Below are positions 10,690 to 24,500 of a DNA stretch of 64,000 nt, in pieces. The stretch lies in NCBI GenBank assembly GCA_008933995.1, contig WARS01000981.1, positions 930,001 to 994,000 on the forward strand. Reading direction: 5' to 3'. The DNA comes from Datnioides undecimradiatus (Eukaryota > Chordata > Actinopteri > Lobotiformes > Datnioididae). A program made the position numbers and the translations under genes. Under the pieces are notes generated by a model. It had not been told where the DNA came from and did no database searches. It saw nothing but the letters and a program-made list of their open reading frames with translations. Position 1 is the first letter of the stretch; the number at the start of each line of letters is the position of its first letter.

Positions 10690-13600
10690 CAGAGATTCAG
10701 AGAAAGAGCTGACTTTGACATTAAACAGTGCAAATGTTTTCCTGGGACGTGCATTAGAGAACGCAGGTCACGGTGTGCGTTTGCTAAATGACTGGCTGAA
10801 ACATACGCCCCGCTGTTGACTTTGTTTATCTTTTATTTATTGGAATTAATTGGACTGTCAGTCTGACGATATTCTGAGCTTGTAAACTCTTTGCCTTCAT
10901 TTTCAGTGTTTGTAAAGAACAGAGGAAAATGACCCCGTGCATTCTGAGTTCAGGCGAGTTGAAGAAGTTCCACAACACTCATTTGCATCAGTAAATTAAG
11001 CTGTCGAAGCCCAGCCCAGGTTTAGACGTTCAAATGAATTCTGTATAATGGCTTGTACAAGAAAGGATCTATCTACCTCAAGTTAACACTCTTAAGTGAA
11101 GCGGTAAGACCTTCTCTTGGTGTAATTATGAGAATGCTTGATGATCCTCGAGCAGCAGTTTGCTGATGTCAGTCCAATTTAAAAGAATTGCTGAGTATTG
11201 TGTGCATTTTGACACTCTTTGATGCCGGATACCTCGAACGAACTGCACATTTCTAAGGAACGTCACATGAAACGCCCTTATCAGCTCATTTTCATTTAAT
11301 TTAGCACCATTAAGGAGCGCAGTTCCTCTCTGCCTCTAAGCAGCTTTAATACTGAAGTCTTAATGCCTTTGGATTTCAGTGGTGAAAAATGAACTATTTA
11401 ATTATGCAGAACCACCAAAATGGTTATGGGAAGTAAAGGATACAATTAAAGGCCACATATGCACCAAAATAATACACATACGCGCCTACACTCAGCATGT
11501 CCATGCAGTTTTGCAATATCTTGTCATTTTTTTGGTCTTGGTTTAAGTTTCATATGACATTTTGAGAGGATTAGAAGGCAATTAGAGATAAAAGAATGAG
11601 CAGCTGTGACTGATTTTTAGCACATTTTCTTTAGTTTTTCATGAAATAAGACAGTAATGCTGACTTAATACGAGTGCTTACGAGTGTTTTGGTGCATCGG
11701 TGGCTTTATATCACTTGTAATAAAGAATATGAGTCAAATGAATTAATACTATTATTTAGTAGTTTTTTTTTGAAAATGTAAAGTTTATGTGTGAAACTGC
11801 ATAACATTTCACTATGTTGCTATTCATTTTAAGCCAAGCCCTTACAGCTGTGGCTAATCTAATACCAGAAGCATGAAGCCAACATGCAAGGCTGATCCCA
11901 GCCACACTGATAATGTCCAAGTGTTAAAGGGCTGAAGCCTGGATTCGATCCTAACCTTCACTGTGTTTGGTTTTAAGCTCTTCACTACCAAAAAAGGCAG
12001 CCATGAATTATTTGCTGTGTATTAAAGACACACAGCACGTCGCCACAGTGTCTGATTTCTTCACGCTACAACAAACACAGGTCTCTGGAGTGCTTTCACA
12101 CTCAAACAATGCATGCTGGGAAGTCTGCTAAAACACTAATCATGTTTCTTTCAGAACATAATTTAATAAGTTGAGCGAACTCTCAGAAGCTCATTCATTC
12201 AACTCATTTCAATTCAAGAGGATTCAAGTCAGGGGGACTGAAGCTTCTAAGGTCTGAAGTGGTTTGGAAATAAAAACTAGACCCTCCCCGTTTTGGGCTG
12301 AGTGGCTTTATTTTCAAAACTTGTTGGACTAAGTTTTTAGTTTTGTCTTTTTGGTCCTTTTGTTTTCTCAGTATGTCGACTTACATGCCTGACCTCCAGT
12401 TACATGCATCTATGAGTCCCAGTCAGAGGCTATTACTGTCATCTGTACTGCAGGTCTGTCTTACCCATAAGAAGTTAAAGGCTGAGACTGCTGTTTTCGA
12501 AAATCCATTAAGAACAACTCAGAGAGACAAAGTGCTGCGTTTATGGATGTAATTGTCCTCTCAAGTCCTTTCAAGTCCTCTAAAGATTTCCACATTCCTC
12601 ATTCCTGACAACAGTGGACATGACGTGGATGGGTTCAGATGGATGAAATAGAACCAATAATTGAGGTATTACTAGTTTTAACAAAAATACTGTGAACGTG
12701 TGAAATACTGCAATGGTTATGAAAGTAAATCAGAAAAGGCTAAAGAGTCTGTTGCAGCTTGATCTAACTTTTCCATTTTTCTGCTGCTGGAGGAAATCTG
12801 TTTTTTTAACTTCATTTTCATTTTGTCTTTGTAAGCAACTGCAGTCAAAAAAGGTTCTCATAGTTACTTTTGACCTCCCAGAGAAGAGGCCAATCTGTGC
12901 TAAGAGAGACAGTAACAATAAGTTCAGACTCTTCATTGGGATTAATTACGACAATAGGAAAAGACTCAAATGTGCAAGGCTTCAAACGATCTGCTGCTGG
13001 GGGGCAAACTCGTTTCACACACTGATACCTCCTCAATGCATTGTTCAGCCCTCGAGGCTGCATATTTATCAGAGTGATCTGGCACAAGATAAAGTTGTGG
13101 CCAAAACTCCTTCAACTTTTCTGATCTGTGTGTGGCTCACAAGGTACAGCCTCAGCTGATAGAGCGATTTATCATAATGACACACCTATAGCCGGCTATA
13201 GACAACATCGCTGCTCGGTTCTGCCCATTGATCCCAAAGACTTAAAATGATGGATTGCAATTATCCGTGAGTCAAATTGGTTTTGAAAATTAAGCTCCAG
13301 TTTATTAGCTGTTGATGAGCAGTGTACGCATCCGTTTCTACTTAATATTTATGCCGTCAATTGTCACTTGGCCTAAATTGCGATTGTAAATCATGCTAAC
13401 CACGGTGCCTTTCAGCACGCAAAGGAACCCGGGGAGCCCTGTTTGGAAACACTTGGAAGCGCAGCACAGTTAAAATAATTTTTGCTGCCGTTGTTTTCAC
13501 CGAAATGTATGATACGCCAGATTTTATGGCCTCATATTAGTCACAGTTGACACAACTTATGTCTGTAAAGGAGATGGAGAGTGTGACAATTTATCACCTT

Positions 13601-15261
13601 GACACCCTTCCTGGGGATCACATCACTCATGCAGCTCCATGACACATTCGTATTTTGTCAGTGGAAGTGAAGCAAGGCTCTTCAAACAGCAGAAATATAT
13701 CAAATGTGCTAAGCAGTTTTAGCTGTTAACCCCAATGAAAGGCAAAGCCCGCCTGCGCATTTCTCATGGCGGTGTTGTTCTTGAGGTGCGGTGAAGCGTG
13801 TCTGCACCTGTCACCGCAAATATATGCAGCTAATTCTATTTAAAGAAAAGTATGCACCTATGTATTTTACCAGATGAACTCACATGAGGTGTGAAACCTA
13901 AGTCCCAATCTATTTGCACCGTCTGCTCCCAGGCTTCAGGGAATGAGTCCCAGAAATACAAATCAGGAAGAGTTTCTCAAAATGTTCCTCAAAAACCCAC
14001 TAACCAAGTCAGATAATCTACTTGGGATTTGGGACATTGGGGCATTGTCTTGAAAGCTTTACAATGGAACAATCATTGACAGTGAGTCACTACTTACACC
14101 CAGTCGCGGCATTGTAACAATAGTGAACACAGGCTAACATTCATTGGAGGGGATGCATTTGTGAGAACACTGTCTCTTGGCATCAGTGAACAATCCCCCA
14201 GAGAACATTCACTGAACGTTGGTGGCTCAATGAGAGCATTGCAGTCTTTGAATGGATGCAAGTAATAGATTGTCACTGAATAGGCGACGGATGGCACAGG
14301 CAAGAACAAGCATTCAAGTGTCATGAGGCTGCCGGGGCCGTAATATGAGAAGGGATCGCTAAACCAGAATCCAATTGGTTTAAAAGGTATTGGTACCGCA
14401 GTATGGCAGCGTCGCTGTTGCATACAAATGTGCTCAGTTTCATCTGGGGCTGTTTCCATTCAGAACAAACCTTCACTGATTCATTTATCTTTTATTTAGT
14501 GGAACAAAATGCTTGCTGAATGGCTGTCGTCATTTGTTAATATGACTTTAAAGATGCTAACTTGTTGTACTTTCACATTTTTCTGTGCAGTAAGCAGATG
14601 GTCAAATTATTTGGTGATCAGGTATCATCAGGTCAATCAAGCATAATATATATGTGTTTTAGTTTCATGTACTGCAGTAAAACAAACTCATAGGGTTTCT
14701 TTTGCTAAATCAGTGATATTGAAGCATGTGTGACATCTCCCTCACATATTGATTCCATTGTGTGCTCAGTGCTTATAAAAGGCTTCATTACCATCACGAA
14801 CTACTTGAAAATGTTTGGCTGTTGGCTAGTTCAAATAGTTTGCTCTGATGGAGTATTTGTGTTCACTGATCCAGTCTGCTGGGCAGCAGTTATAATGCAG
14901 CCACAGGGACGTGTGAGTCAGTATGTTGGAGCAGAGTTACAGCTGTCTCTGCAGCTGCACCGATCGATATTTTCATATAAAGAATGATCGGTCATTTATA
15001 GTGATGAATCCCCAAAGAATTATGACTCTGCAGTCCTCAGCTCCACAGAGCTCATTAGCCTCTTTCAGCTCATTGTTTTTCATTTTCCTTCCCGCAACTT
15101 TACGGTTTCAGTTCACTCTCAGTGCTCTCATGAGGGGTGATTCCAACTGCAGCAGGCAGCTGTTTTCAGTAAAAATACACCGTACATTACTTGTCCAGCA
15201 TCTTTTCTGCTAACTGCAGATAAACACCGGGACTAGCTGCTGAATGTATTGCCGCTTAGCA
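10687..15261 (+). other. intron 1, no recognisable element
   Basis: No exon or repeat was identified. Frames at 12713-13159 (+, 148 codons) and 14094-14459 (-, 121 codons) have no recognisable domain, no flanking splice logic and compositions typical of random AT-rich sequence. Some of it may be conserved regulatory DNA, which one sequence cannot show. Confidence 0.5.
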
Positions 15262-15480
15262 GCTTAAAGGGAAAGGTGTAGTTTTTTGAAGTTGGGTTGA
15301 TTGTGTCGGGTGGGAGAAGCAGCAAAAGTACAGGTGTAGGGAGCAAAGTACAGCACTGCCGTCATGGGGGTCAGCATTGATTGTTGGCCTGAATCCCAAC
15401 TCGTTTTGAAAAGCAACAGTGGGGCAGATCCACTCTCAAAGACAAACTTGGTGAAACAACACAAAGGTGACTTTTAATGC
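15262..15480. repeat. diverged high-copy teleost interspersed repeat
   Basis: It begins TTAAAGGGAAAGGTGTAGTT, then TTGAAGTTGGGTTG, followed by GGAGAAGCA, AAAGTACAGGTGTAGGGAGC and a GTCATGGGGGTCAGCA stretch. The order of these phrases matches a common acanthomorph repeat I know as TTAAAGGGATAGTT... TTGAAGTGGGGTTG... GGAGAAGCAG... GTACTGCTGTGGACGGGG. It is quite diverged, its boundaries are approximate and I cannot name the family. Confidence 0.45.
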
Positions 15481-16269
15481 AGTCTAAGCACCTACGTAAG
15501 AACCATTGGTGCATTTGTTCATATGATGTAGCTACAACACAGCTAACGTTCGCTCCTGGTCCCAGATCATTGTGTGTATTGCTAGTATGGTACGATGGTG
15601 ATAGTTTATAGTGTTGCTTGCACCTGCCTTCCAGATCCTGAGAATATATATTAGATATCCTATTCTGTAAAAGCTGAAACTGATGTTTCTGCACCAATCA
15701 TTTTTCTACTTGACATTATAGCTGGTCTGAAAGATCATTTGCTCAGACTCAGTACCATCTGAAAGTCAAATGATGTCATCAGTCAGATAAACTAGCTGCC
15801 CATTTCTGCTGCTTCTGCAGCTGCAGCTGCTGATGGTGCATGTCACACCCCGCCTCCCCCTCAGAATCCACCTGCAAGCTCTGGTTCTTGGTGGTTGCCC
15901 ATGGGGAGGTTGCATTGATCTCTGCTCCTGGTATAAAAGTATGCACAACACAACATGGACCCTAAATGTAAACATATACATTTATTCTTATAAAAAACAT
16001 TAAGAGACTATAGGGTTGTTATACATCACTACTGAGTGTCTGCCATGATGGAGCAATCATATTCAAAGTAATTTCTACAGTATCCTTAAATATAAGCTGC
16101 ATCAACAGTGACACTAGAACATGAGGCTTACTCAGGATTTGCAAATGTGGAACATATCAAAAGTTTAAACTGAAAGTAAACAATTAATATGATGAAGTTA
16201 CTTGAGCACTGATATTTAATTGTCTTTTCTACTTTTTATATATTTTACCTCTGGACATTTGTGATTTTT
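15481..16269 (+). other. intron 1, no recognisable element
   Basis: No exon was identified. The first part (to about 15700) may be a continuation of the preceding repeat. Short CAGCTG clusters occur near 15818-15832. Confidence 0.4.
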
Positions 16270-16512
16270 AATGTGAGGTGGGTCCCTCACCTTGGTCTGG
16301 ACTGAAATATCTACTGGATTGAACTAGACTGCCGTACATTTGGGACAAACAATTAATCCTTTGATTGTGTAACCAAAAGCCTGTAATGACATTCCCCATT
16401 GTACTTTGTGTTCGGTGACAAATGTTAACATGGTGCCAGATATGGTGAACATGGTCAACACTGCTTGAAAAACGTGTTAGTATTGTCACTATGGTGATCA
16501 GAGCACAGTAAT
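16270..16512 (+). repeat. high-copy teleost interspersed repeat, copy A (forward)
   Basis: Phrases in order are CTTGGTCTGGACTGAAATAT, ACTGGATTG, AATGACATTCCCC, TGTACTTTGTGTT, AAATGTTAACATG, GGTGAACATGGTCAACA and TTAGTATTGTCACTATG. They follow the order of a very abundant spiny-rayed fish repeat (GGTCTGGACTGAAATATCT... AATGACATTCCCATC... TGTACTTTGTGTTTAG... GATGGTGAACATGGTAAACA... TTAGCATTGTCATTGTG). Internal deletions are evident. No coding capacity; it is probably non-autonomous. Confidence 0.6.
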
Positions 16513-19462
16513 GTAAGTTTGTTCCGGGTCTGGATCCTCCCGAGGTCACGGACCATGAAAATCTAGCTTTATTTCATTGAATATGGTTTATGATCAGAAT
16601 TTTGTTCAGTTTGCTCAATTTGGAAACACATTTTAAATAATTAAGATGACTCCACAACAGATTTAACAATCAAATCAATAACTTTCTGCGTACCAACCGG
16701 TCACAAAAACAGTTTCAAGCAAATCATGATTACATCTGTAGCCAGTCATACAAGTTGTAGAACAAATTAACCTGCCATACACACTGCCACACAATATTCA
16801 CACAGGTCCAATGTTCTGGTACCGTATCTAGGCCACTGAGTGCCTGGACTCACCAAAACAGGGATGCACGCTCATATGCTGCGTTTCACAAAAGGAACTC
16901 TATGGACCCCTCAAAAAGAATTCACTTTTGTTAACTGCCAGGAGTGTGTTTCTGAGCAGAGTCACAGCGAGGTCATGGCACTGTTTCACTGTTTACTCAA
17001 GTAGTGGGAGCTGGTCCCCCAGAATACAGCAAGAACAGACAGGCTGTCACCGCCATGTTCCTGAATGCAGCTTTCAACCTGTGCTGATAAGAAAAGGCAA
17101 TCATTATTTTTAATGAATAAGTTAATATTTTATAATCCTATTTCATCTGTTGCCTGCAAAGATTGCATTCAGTTGTACATCTCAGCTATGTGCCAGTGCT
17201 GTTTGTGTGTGTGTGTTTGGAAATGGCAGTGACCTTTCTAAGCACTTCCCTTGGGGTACATAACCCTATTTGGTGATGAGTGACTTCCAGCATTAATGAC
17301 TCAGGGAACATTAAAGTTGAACCATTTCTAAATGTAATCTTTCTCTGTTTGTAACAGCAAAGAGTCCGACAACACAAATACATTTGTATTTCCTGGAGAT
17401 CATCTGGGGCTAATGGTGGAGTAGGGGTCAAGGTGCAGACCATGAACCTCGGTCTCTCCGGTTTGAGTAGGCCTACTTTAACCGCGCAATACTAGGGTTA
17501 GAAGTGATAACTTCATGGGACAGACATGATGAGCCGGTTTGTGAGTTGTACCTCTGTGTTTGGGTGTCTGTACAGGAGACTAGAGAGAAAACACTATGTT
17601 CAGCTCTCAGTATTGCTGCAGCTTCATCATGAATCCTTGCAGATAACTGGCTCTTACTATGGCTCTTACCTCTAACCTTCCTGCCTCTTACCTTTTTTGT
17701 ATTTTATCATTCCAATTGCATATTTTATCATCACCATGCTCGTAGGTGATCTTTGCATCATCAGGATACCTTCTAAATGCCCCTGCATGGTAAAAACTTT
17801 CCCTAGTCTTGTTATAGCAACTTACACTCAGTTCAAGTATATGTTACAGACACTGGTTAGTCTTATGCAACTACAATATATGGTTGAAAAACGTGATCAT
17901 GTAGGAGCTGATGATTGATGATAAGAGTCAGGAATGAAACATTTTTATTCAACCCACAGTCTCTCTTGTATATTTGCATTTTTCTGGAAAAAATGGGACA
18001 GACGCACAGCGATGATACAGTAAAGCAACACAGCAGAAGAGCGGTGCATGAATTTTCTTCCTGTGCACAGCAGAGTGTGAGAATCCAAAAGGTCAAGAAC
18101 ATCAACCTTTTCTGAGCTGAGCAGAAATGTGAAAGAAAACATCTTCGCTTGGGGATGTTACCACATAAAAGAGGAATGAGAAAAGAAACATGAAAAAGAA
18201 GTTAAGTGAAGAGGAGCAGATGTCAGCTGAAGTTCAGTTCCACGCTGTTGGTGTTGCACAAACTTGTACAGTAGCAGATTAAAAGCTGGAGTTGCTGCCT
18301 TGGCCTCATATTGTTCAAATAATCTAAGCATTTTTGAAATGAACTGTACTACAGTGGTTACAATTGCTGTTACTATGACTTCTGCAATAATGAGCTTTGC
18401 CTCCTCTCATAAACAGCCTTTATGTATATATTCTCAGCTATCTTGAAGCAAGAAACCTTCAGCAAAGCTACTGTACAGGTGCCCAGTAAGAGCAAGGTTG
18501 AGATTCAGGTGCAGAGAGAGTGAAACAAGAGGCAGAGATAGGTAAACAGACTGAAAAAGGTCAAAACTGTTGACAGGAGAGACAAGAACTTGTTCTTTGA
18601 TTGCTGATGGATGTTAGACTGGATAGGACTGGTGTCGTCAATGGGAATGACACCTTCACACGTTATATTAGAGTCTCCAGACCAGAGGTAAAAGACGTGA
18701 ATGTGCACTCAGTGGTCTCAGTTAAAGCAAGGACTAAACCAGTGGTTTAGACTGCTGTTCACTTCACAAATCTATGGCCAAGATTGTCCAGTAAACGTGA
18801 TTAAACTGTGATCTCCTTTACCCCAGACAAGTTGTTTTCTACCCAAAAAATGGCCAGTCCATCATGCCCACATGTGGAAACCCTGTCCTCTAGAAATGAT
18901 GTTGGCCAAGCTAAGTTTTCCCATCATCATAATGAGGAAATATTTATAATATTAATTGGTAAGTAGAGTTGAAACAGTATGACCAATGTTCATTTGTTGC
19001 CTAAACCAAACCGCAGAGAGGGCTCAGGGTGTGAACCCCAGTCTGTAGCATGAAGTTAACTCCTCTGTATCCTATCATGCAGCAACATTTTTTAAGTATG
19101 GGACTAATACAGATGGTTACACAAGCTGGTACCCACAGAATTGGCAGAAATGCTGGAAACCAAAAGTCTGGCGGTAAAAACCTGGAAGGACACCTGCCTG
19201 ACAAATCCGTTCCCTGAGGGGGGAAAAGAGGAGATGAAAAGAGGCAGCAGACAGATCAGCAGCAACACTCCTCACATCTGAAAGAAGGTGAAAAAAACAT
19301 TCAGGTCCAGAGAAACTGGAGCAGTTCTCCTGACTGAGCCGAGTGTGCGGAGCAAAGCCAGGATATCGCTCCCGACAAGAAAAGGTTCAAGCACTCCACT
19401 TGGATTGTGAGTGCAGGAAAACTGGCTGGAGCCCCCAAATCTACGGTCTGGAAATAAGAGGA
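16513..19462 (+). other. intron 1, no recognisable element
   Basis: No exon or repeat was named. It holds a short (TG)n at 17204-17216. The stretch 18490-18590 is purine-rich. Confidence 0.45.
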
Positions 19463-19481
19463 TTTTTTTTTTTTTTTTTTT
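19463..19481. repeat. poly(T)19
   Basis: A run of 19 T. It could be the reversed poly(A) tail of a retroposon inserted on the minus strand, but no retroposon body was recognised on either side. Confidence 0.9.
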
Positions 19482-19518
19482 GAGTACCTTGAATCAGTGG
19501 AATGCTTGGAGCGGCAAA

Positions 19519-19554
19519 TGCAAAGAAAGCTGCAAAGAAAGCTGCAAAGAAAGC
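19519..19554. repeat. 12-bp perfect tandem repeat, 3 copies
   Basis: Three identical, adjacent copies of TGCAAAGAAAGC. The unit is a multiple of three, so the + strand frame reads repeated Ala-Ala-Lys-Lys, but the surrounding frame has no other coding features. Confidence 0.9.
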
Positions 19555-19683
19555 TGTGAATACAGCTGAGACTCATGGGAACTGCGGGAAGTGTGATGGA
19601 GGAAAAAAGAGCCCACTTCAAATTATAGAGTTTTTGTTAAGTTTTCTAATTGTCAAGTTTTCCAGCAGTGTCTTATTTGTTAG

Positions 19684-19737
19684 TGAGTGTGTGTCGATGC
19701 GCGTGTGTGTCGGTGTATGTATGTGTGTTTCTGTGTT
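19684..19737. repeat. degenerate TG-rich simple repeat
   Basis: Imperfect TG/CG/TATG dinucleotide stretch, an old microsatellite with interruptions. Confidence 0.75.
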
Positions 19738-19876
19738 TGATGCATGCCGTGTGGCTGTATTTGTAGTCTGAGAGCAGGACAGTGCTTTCTGTTTGATCAT
19801 AGATCAGAGGCGCCGTGTGGCCATCAGAGTTCTGTCTGCCATTATTTATTGATGAAACAACAATTTCAACAAGAGA

Positions 19877-19910
19877 CCCCCCCCCACACACACACACGCG
19901 CGCACACACG
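19877..19910. repeat. C9 run followed by (AC)n/(GC)n simple repeat
   Basis: Nine C, then alternating AC and GC dinucleotides to 19910. The alternating purine-pyrimidine tract has Z-DNA potential. Confidence 0.9.
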
Positions 19911-20879
19911 CTCATCTACCCCCTTTACATCACGAGGGCAGCTCAGATCTAACAGACAAGCCCTGAGCTGAATGTGAACCCTGCTTGTTTCTCATACTTC
20001 ACAATAACAAGGTCGTTGAAGGGCAGCGGTCGCTGCAGCGGACACATACAATCTGTCATATTTAAATCACAACTTTAATAATATGGATTAATCAGCTAAA
20101 CACAATCTTTATGCGCTCCGACTCTCCATAATTCACAAGTATTCACCCATTATCTTCATACTGTACCCGCGCTCTGAAAATACTGAAGCACATGATACAA
20201 AGGACCTTCTGTTCTCATTTTAGCCCCATCAGCTGGGCCTGTTTTCTCTTTTCAGCTGTCACATCTCATTTGGTGCTATGTTGCCTTAAGCAACGCAGGC
20301 ACCAGCCCCTCAACACTGTGTCACTGTTATTGGTGCTACTCGGACTTCCGCTGGGCAACGATGAGGTCATATTCGTTAAAGAGGAACATCTTCCACAGGG
20401 CAAAGTCAGAAAGGATGACCCAGTGGATCAGAAGGCTTTGGGACGGGACAAGCGTTACTGGTCTCGGTGCATGTACCAGCTCAGGCTTATTTTAGACATG
20501 GAAGCAGTTTGGTTATGAGCAGAGAGGAGGTCACATTGGCTCGTAGCAGGGCAGCAGCATTCATTCATCCATCTCTTCAAAGCTTTAACAGAGTGTTTCC
20601 GTGTGTCTGTGCATAAAGTTTAGGTTTGTTCATGGTGTTCGGTGAATTTGTGAACCTCAATTTAAATTCCTGCAAACCAGGCTAAAAATGCTAAGCTTTG
20701 TACCTCCTAAGTAGTGAAGCATCCCCTTTCCTCAAAGATACATCCTTGGCTATCTTTGAACAGACCCAGAGAGTCAATTTGCATTGGTCAGTATACAGTA
20801 CATACAAAGTCAATTGGTTATTTACTTTGCTCATTAAGGTTCCAGGAGTGTTTGAGTGATGTTGTTCCATGACCCTCCG

Positions 20880-21200
20880 GGTTTTTGAAAGATGATGCAG
20901 TTCAATGAGTTTGTGAGCACAGTGAAGAACAAAGGCTTACAGGACAGTGAGACAGATGAGGGGCGACACCAGGAAAGGTGTCCAACACCGGCAAACAAAT
21001 CTGAATAGGAGCAAAAGTCAAGCAACGCAGGCACGAATCACAACAGACAGGACACAGGCCTCAGGAACGACAGAGGAGCAGGCCACGACAGCTCAACAAC
21101 ATGACAAGAAGTGCACAACAACCTAACGACTTGACCGGGAACAGAGAGTGAACTGGAACATACAGAGCGGTTGATGAAGGTGTGGACATGGGAAAAATAA
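20880..21200. repeat. probable interspersed repeat (non-autonomous, teleost type)
   Basis: Long run of phrases such as AGGACACAGGCCTCAGGAAC, ACATGACAAGAAGTGCACAA and GACTTGACCGGGAACAGAG. These purine-rich 'GACAAG/AACAGG' strings are typical of a class of acanthomorph non-autonomous repeats. No terminal repeats or target-site duplication could be established by eye. Confidence 0.35.
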
Positions 21201-21525
21201 CGCAGGCAATTACAAATCACTCCTATATTATAGAAATGGGAACTAAGCTAAAGCTTTAGCAAAATGGAATGAATTAAGATCCATGACACTGTGCAAGCTT
21301 TTGTTCAACATTGAATTTTTGAAAACTGAAATTGACAAAAACTGGAAGACGTGACATCAGCAGCTGAAAAGCAAAGTGACATCAATTTAAACGAAAAAGA
21401 TTTACAGGTGCAGCTCTCAGATCAGCTCAGATGACGGTGATGGATCTCATCTCAACGTGAAGCTTGATGTTTTACATGTTAAATAACTATAACCTCCCTG
21501 CGCTAACCAAACTTCCCAAATGAAA

Positions 21526-21553
21526 TGTGTGTGTGTGTGTGTGTGTGTGTGTG
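21526..21553. repeat. (TG)14 microsatellite
   Basis: Fourteen uninterrupted TG units. Confidence 0.95.
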
Positions 21554-24500
21554 GATGGATTGTCGTATTTTAAACGTTTGGCAAGTTAGTCTTGGCAACA
21601 AACGGTCTCCATTTGAGAGTCCAATCATCTGTTGTTTGGACAATGTGTTGTGAAATGTTCCAAACCAAACTCTTATCTCATATTCTGCTTTCAGATCATT
21701 CGGATTTATGTGTAATGTAGGCTGTATGGATGTAGCGTTGGTTGTTTTCAGCTCAGTAGTACACAAAATGATTGTTTCATGTTTAAAACCAAAAGAAGGT
21801 GTATTTCAATGTTTCGCCCTGTCACCATGTGGACAGATTGAGACAGATCTCCAATATTACGTGGAATATTGAGGGATCTCTTTAATCAAACATTTTAAGA
21901 AACTCTAAATAATGAAAACTACGTTAAATATCACCATGATAATATACCTGGTAGTAAGCTCAGAGTAGATCTCTGCCGATGAGCAGCGTAACCATGCAAA
22001 CAGAGACTAAATCAACATGCTGCCTGTTCCACATGACATCGCGCGAAGGCTGAAACATCGAGAAGAATCTGTAACTGCAAGGAACGACCTTTTCGACCCT
22101 GCACTAGCAACGTTTTAACTATGGGCTCACGGTACTATGCAATTTGCTCAACTTCTCCTTTACTGTCTGGTCTCATATTGCTGAGACACCCAAACACTGA
22201 CACGCATGATTTGGGATGTCCCAGAGCATTTGGAGGAGCTTTAAATACCATTATGTCTGAACAGCAGTGAAAGATGTCTGTGGGCATCTGCATGATTTGC
22301 CCCAGCCTGGAAACAGTCCAACATCTTGAGGTAGAGATATGATTTATGAGTATATCAATTTTGCAGTACAGATGCTCGTATTTAATACAAATTTGCAGAT
22401 TCGGTGTCTACTGCTTCTTGGTTTTGATTCACATTTTGAAACAGATTGTTGGTACACTCGTCCCTAAAATACAAAAAGAATTCAGTACAGAGTGGATATG
22501 CTCAGTGTTTGCTTTCAATAGGAAATGAATTAATTATATTCATTCATTAAATCAGGTCACTTATACATTTATATACTGCAGTGAAAGTGACCCCTACATT
22601 ACTGCTGCACAGCGACCACAATGACTAACACCTGACTGATGATATTCAGACATATTGCTAAGAATAATCCAGAATCACACACTTTATTACTCAACACTGT
22701 TTTGTTGGCCTGGACCCAAAGTGAAAACAGTAATGAGGACGCCTAATACTGACTAGGGCCTGTGATTTGCACAGGTTTACTGGCATCCGTGTGATTTAAT
22801 ATACCTCTCTATTCTGAAGCCGCCTCCTAACTTGGATCAACCCACCAACATGACTCACAGATCCATAAATCCTTTTTATTCATATGTGTGTTGATTTAAA
22901 AAAAAAAAAAATCACATTTTTTTCAATGAATCTATCTTCCATTATTAAGTCGACTGAAAGTCATAACAACCCTTATCAAAACTTTACACTTTATCACTTG
23001 TTTTCCCCCGGCAACAGTCAGAAGGGGACACACACCTCTTCGAATATGTATGAGAGTGTGTCTCAGTTGCTGCTGCTGTGGCAGTCAACATGTTGTCCGC
23101 TGTGACCTGTTAGACTTGTGTTTTTCTGGTTATGTGTCACTGATGGATGAAATTAGAGTAAAGTGATCCTTTAAAAGAAACCCATCAGCTCAGACTCTCA
23201 GGTATCACTCCACCCACAGACATGAAGCCAAAACCCGAACAACGTACAATATCTGCAGTATCATAACTGTCCATATTTATAAGTAAAAAGATGTGCCTCA
23301 TCGTGTTTTTGGTCAGAGGATTCGCAGCAATGACAGCATCACAGGAGAAACCCGAGACAGAGCTACGAGCTCTCAGCTCAGCTGTGCTTTCTGCTGGTTT
23401 GCTGCTATTATGACAAATATTCCCTGGACCGACGTTGATGGTTTGACTTTTTTGTTCAAAATCCTCAATTTCACAGTTGTCAGTGGAGAAGATGTAGCAG
23501 ACTTTCAGAGCCATCAGGATGTTTTGAAGCTGTAATGACCCGGTGTGAAACAGTCGCAGGAAGAAAGAAATGGGGACGCCATGACGGCACATTAGTGAGT
23601 GCAGGCAGGTCACGATGTATGATCACGTTCCGCAAATGTAATAATTAGTGAATCTTCAGTGGGTCATCTTAACGAACTGCGACATTACTCAGAAAATAAA
23701 CTGCCTGCAGGTACGACTCTTTCAGTGGGATTCAAACAAATGGCATTTTACCATTTGTGATTTCAGTTACTTCCCTGTCAGGTATTTTTTGTTTATTCGA
23801 TTTATCATTTAGTGCTCAAGTCAGAGAACAGGATGATGTTCTTCTGTTTGCCCAACAGTCAGAGCAGACACAACACCTACTTCTGAAGTTCATGGAGAAA
23901 AGAGATCAATAGCAGCACACTGAGATTAATGATGTGGAACAAGTCAAAACATGTCGATCACACGTTGAAGTTGTTCTTGGTTCTAATGATGTTTCTGTAT
24001 GATTATTATTATTTATCCAAAAATATAATATAATGTAGAAAATCAACACATCCTTATATTTTTTAAGCACAGTCAGATGATTTTTCTTTTCAGATCTTTT
24101 TCTTACAATTCAACATCAAACCATTCCTTTATTAAGACCTTTAACAGCTGTCAATCAATTGGCAAATAGTAAAACATTCAACAAATAACTAACAAGACAA
24201 AGTAATCCGATTCTCAGTTGGATTTGTTCAGTTGTCTCTTTCTAAATGAGTTCAAATTCATATAAGTTGTCACAAGAATGTAGATTGACATACAGCCATA
24301 CAGCCATTAATCATACTTTTTCAACATAACAATAACCAAGTTCATAAGTACCTCTGAGCCACAGACAAAACCCAATTAATGACAGACGCCAGATTAGTGG
24401 GCCTATATTTGGTTGACATATGTACAGTATCCTCCTGGGAGGCTGCCGCCTAATGCCCTTGTCTTGTGTGCCGAGGTCTTCTCGGTGAGTGATGTATCGT

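Noticed and set aside
12713-13159. 148-codon plus-strand frame with Lys/Cys-rich composition.
   Set aside because: No domain or coding periodicity I could point to. The composition follows the local AT-rich sequence.
19463-19481. T19 run considered as the poly(A) tail of a minus-strand processed gene.
   Set aside because: No gene-like or retroposon body was recognised to its right on the minus strand.
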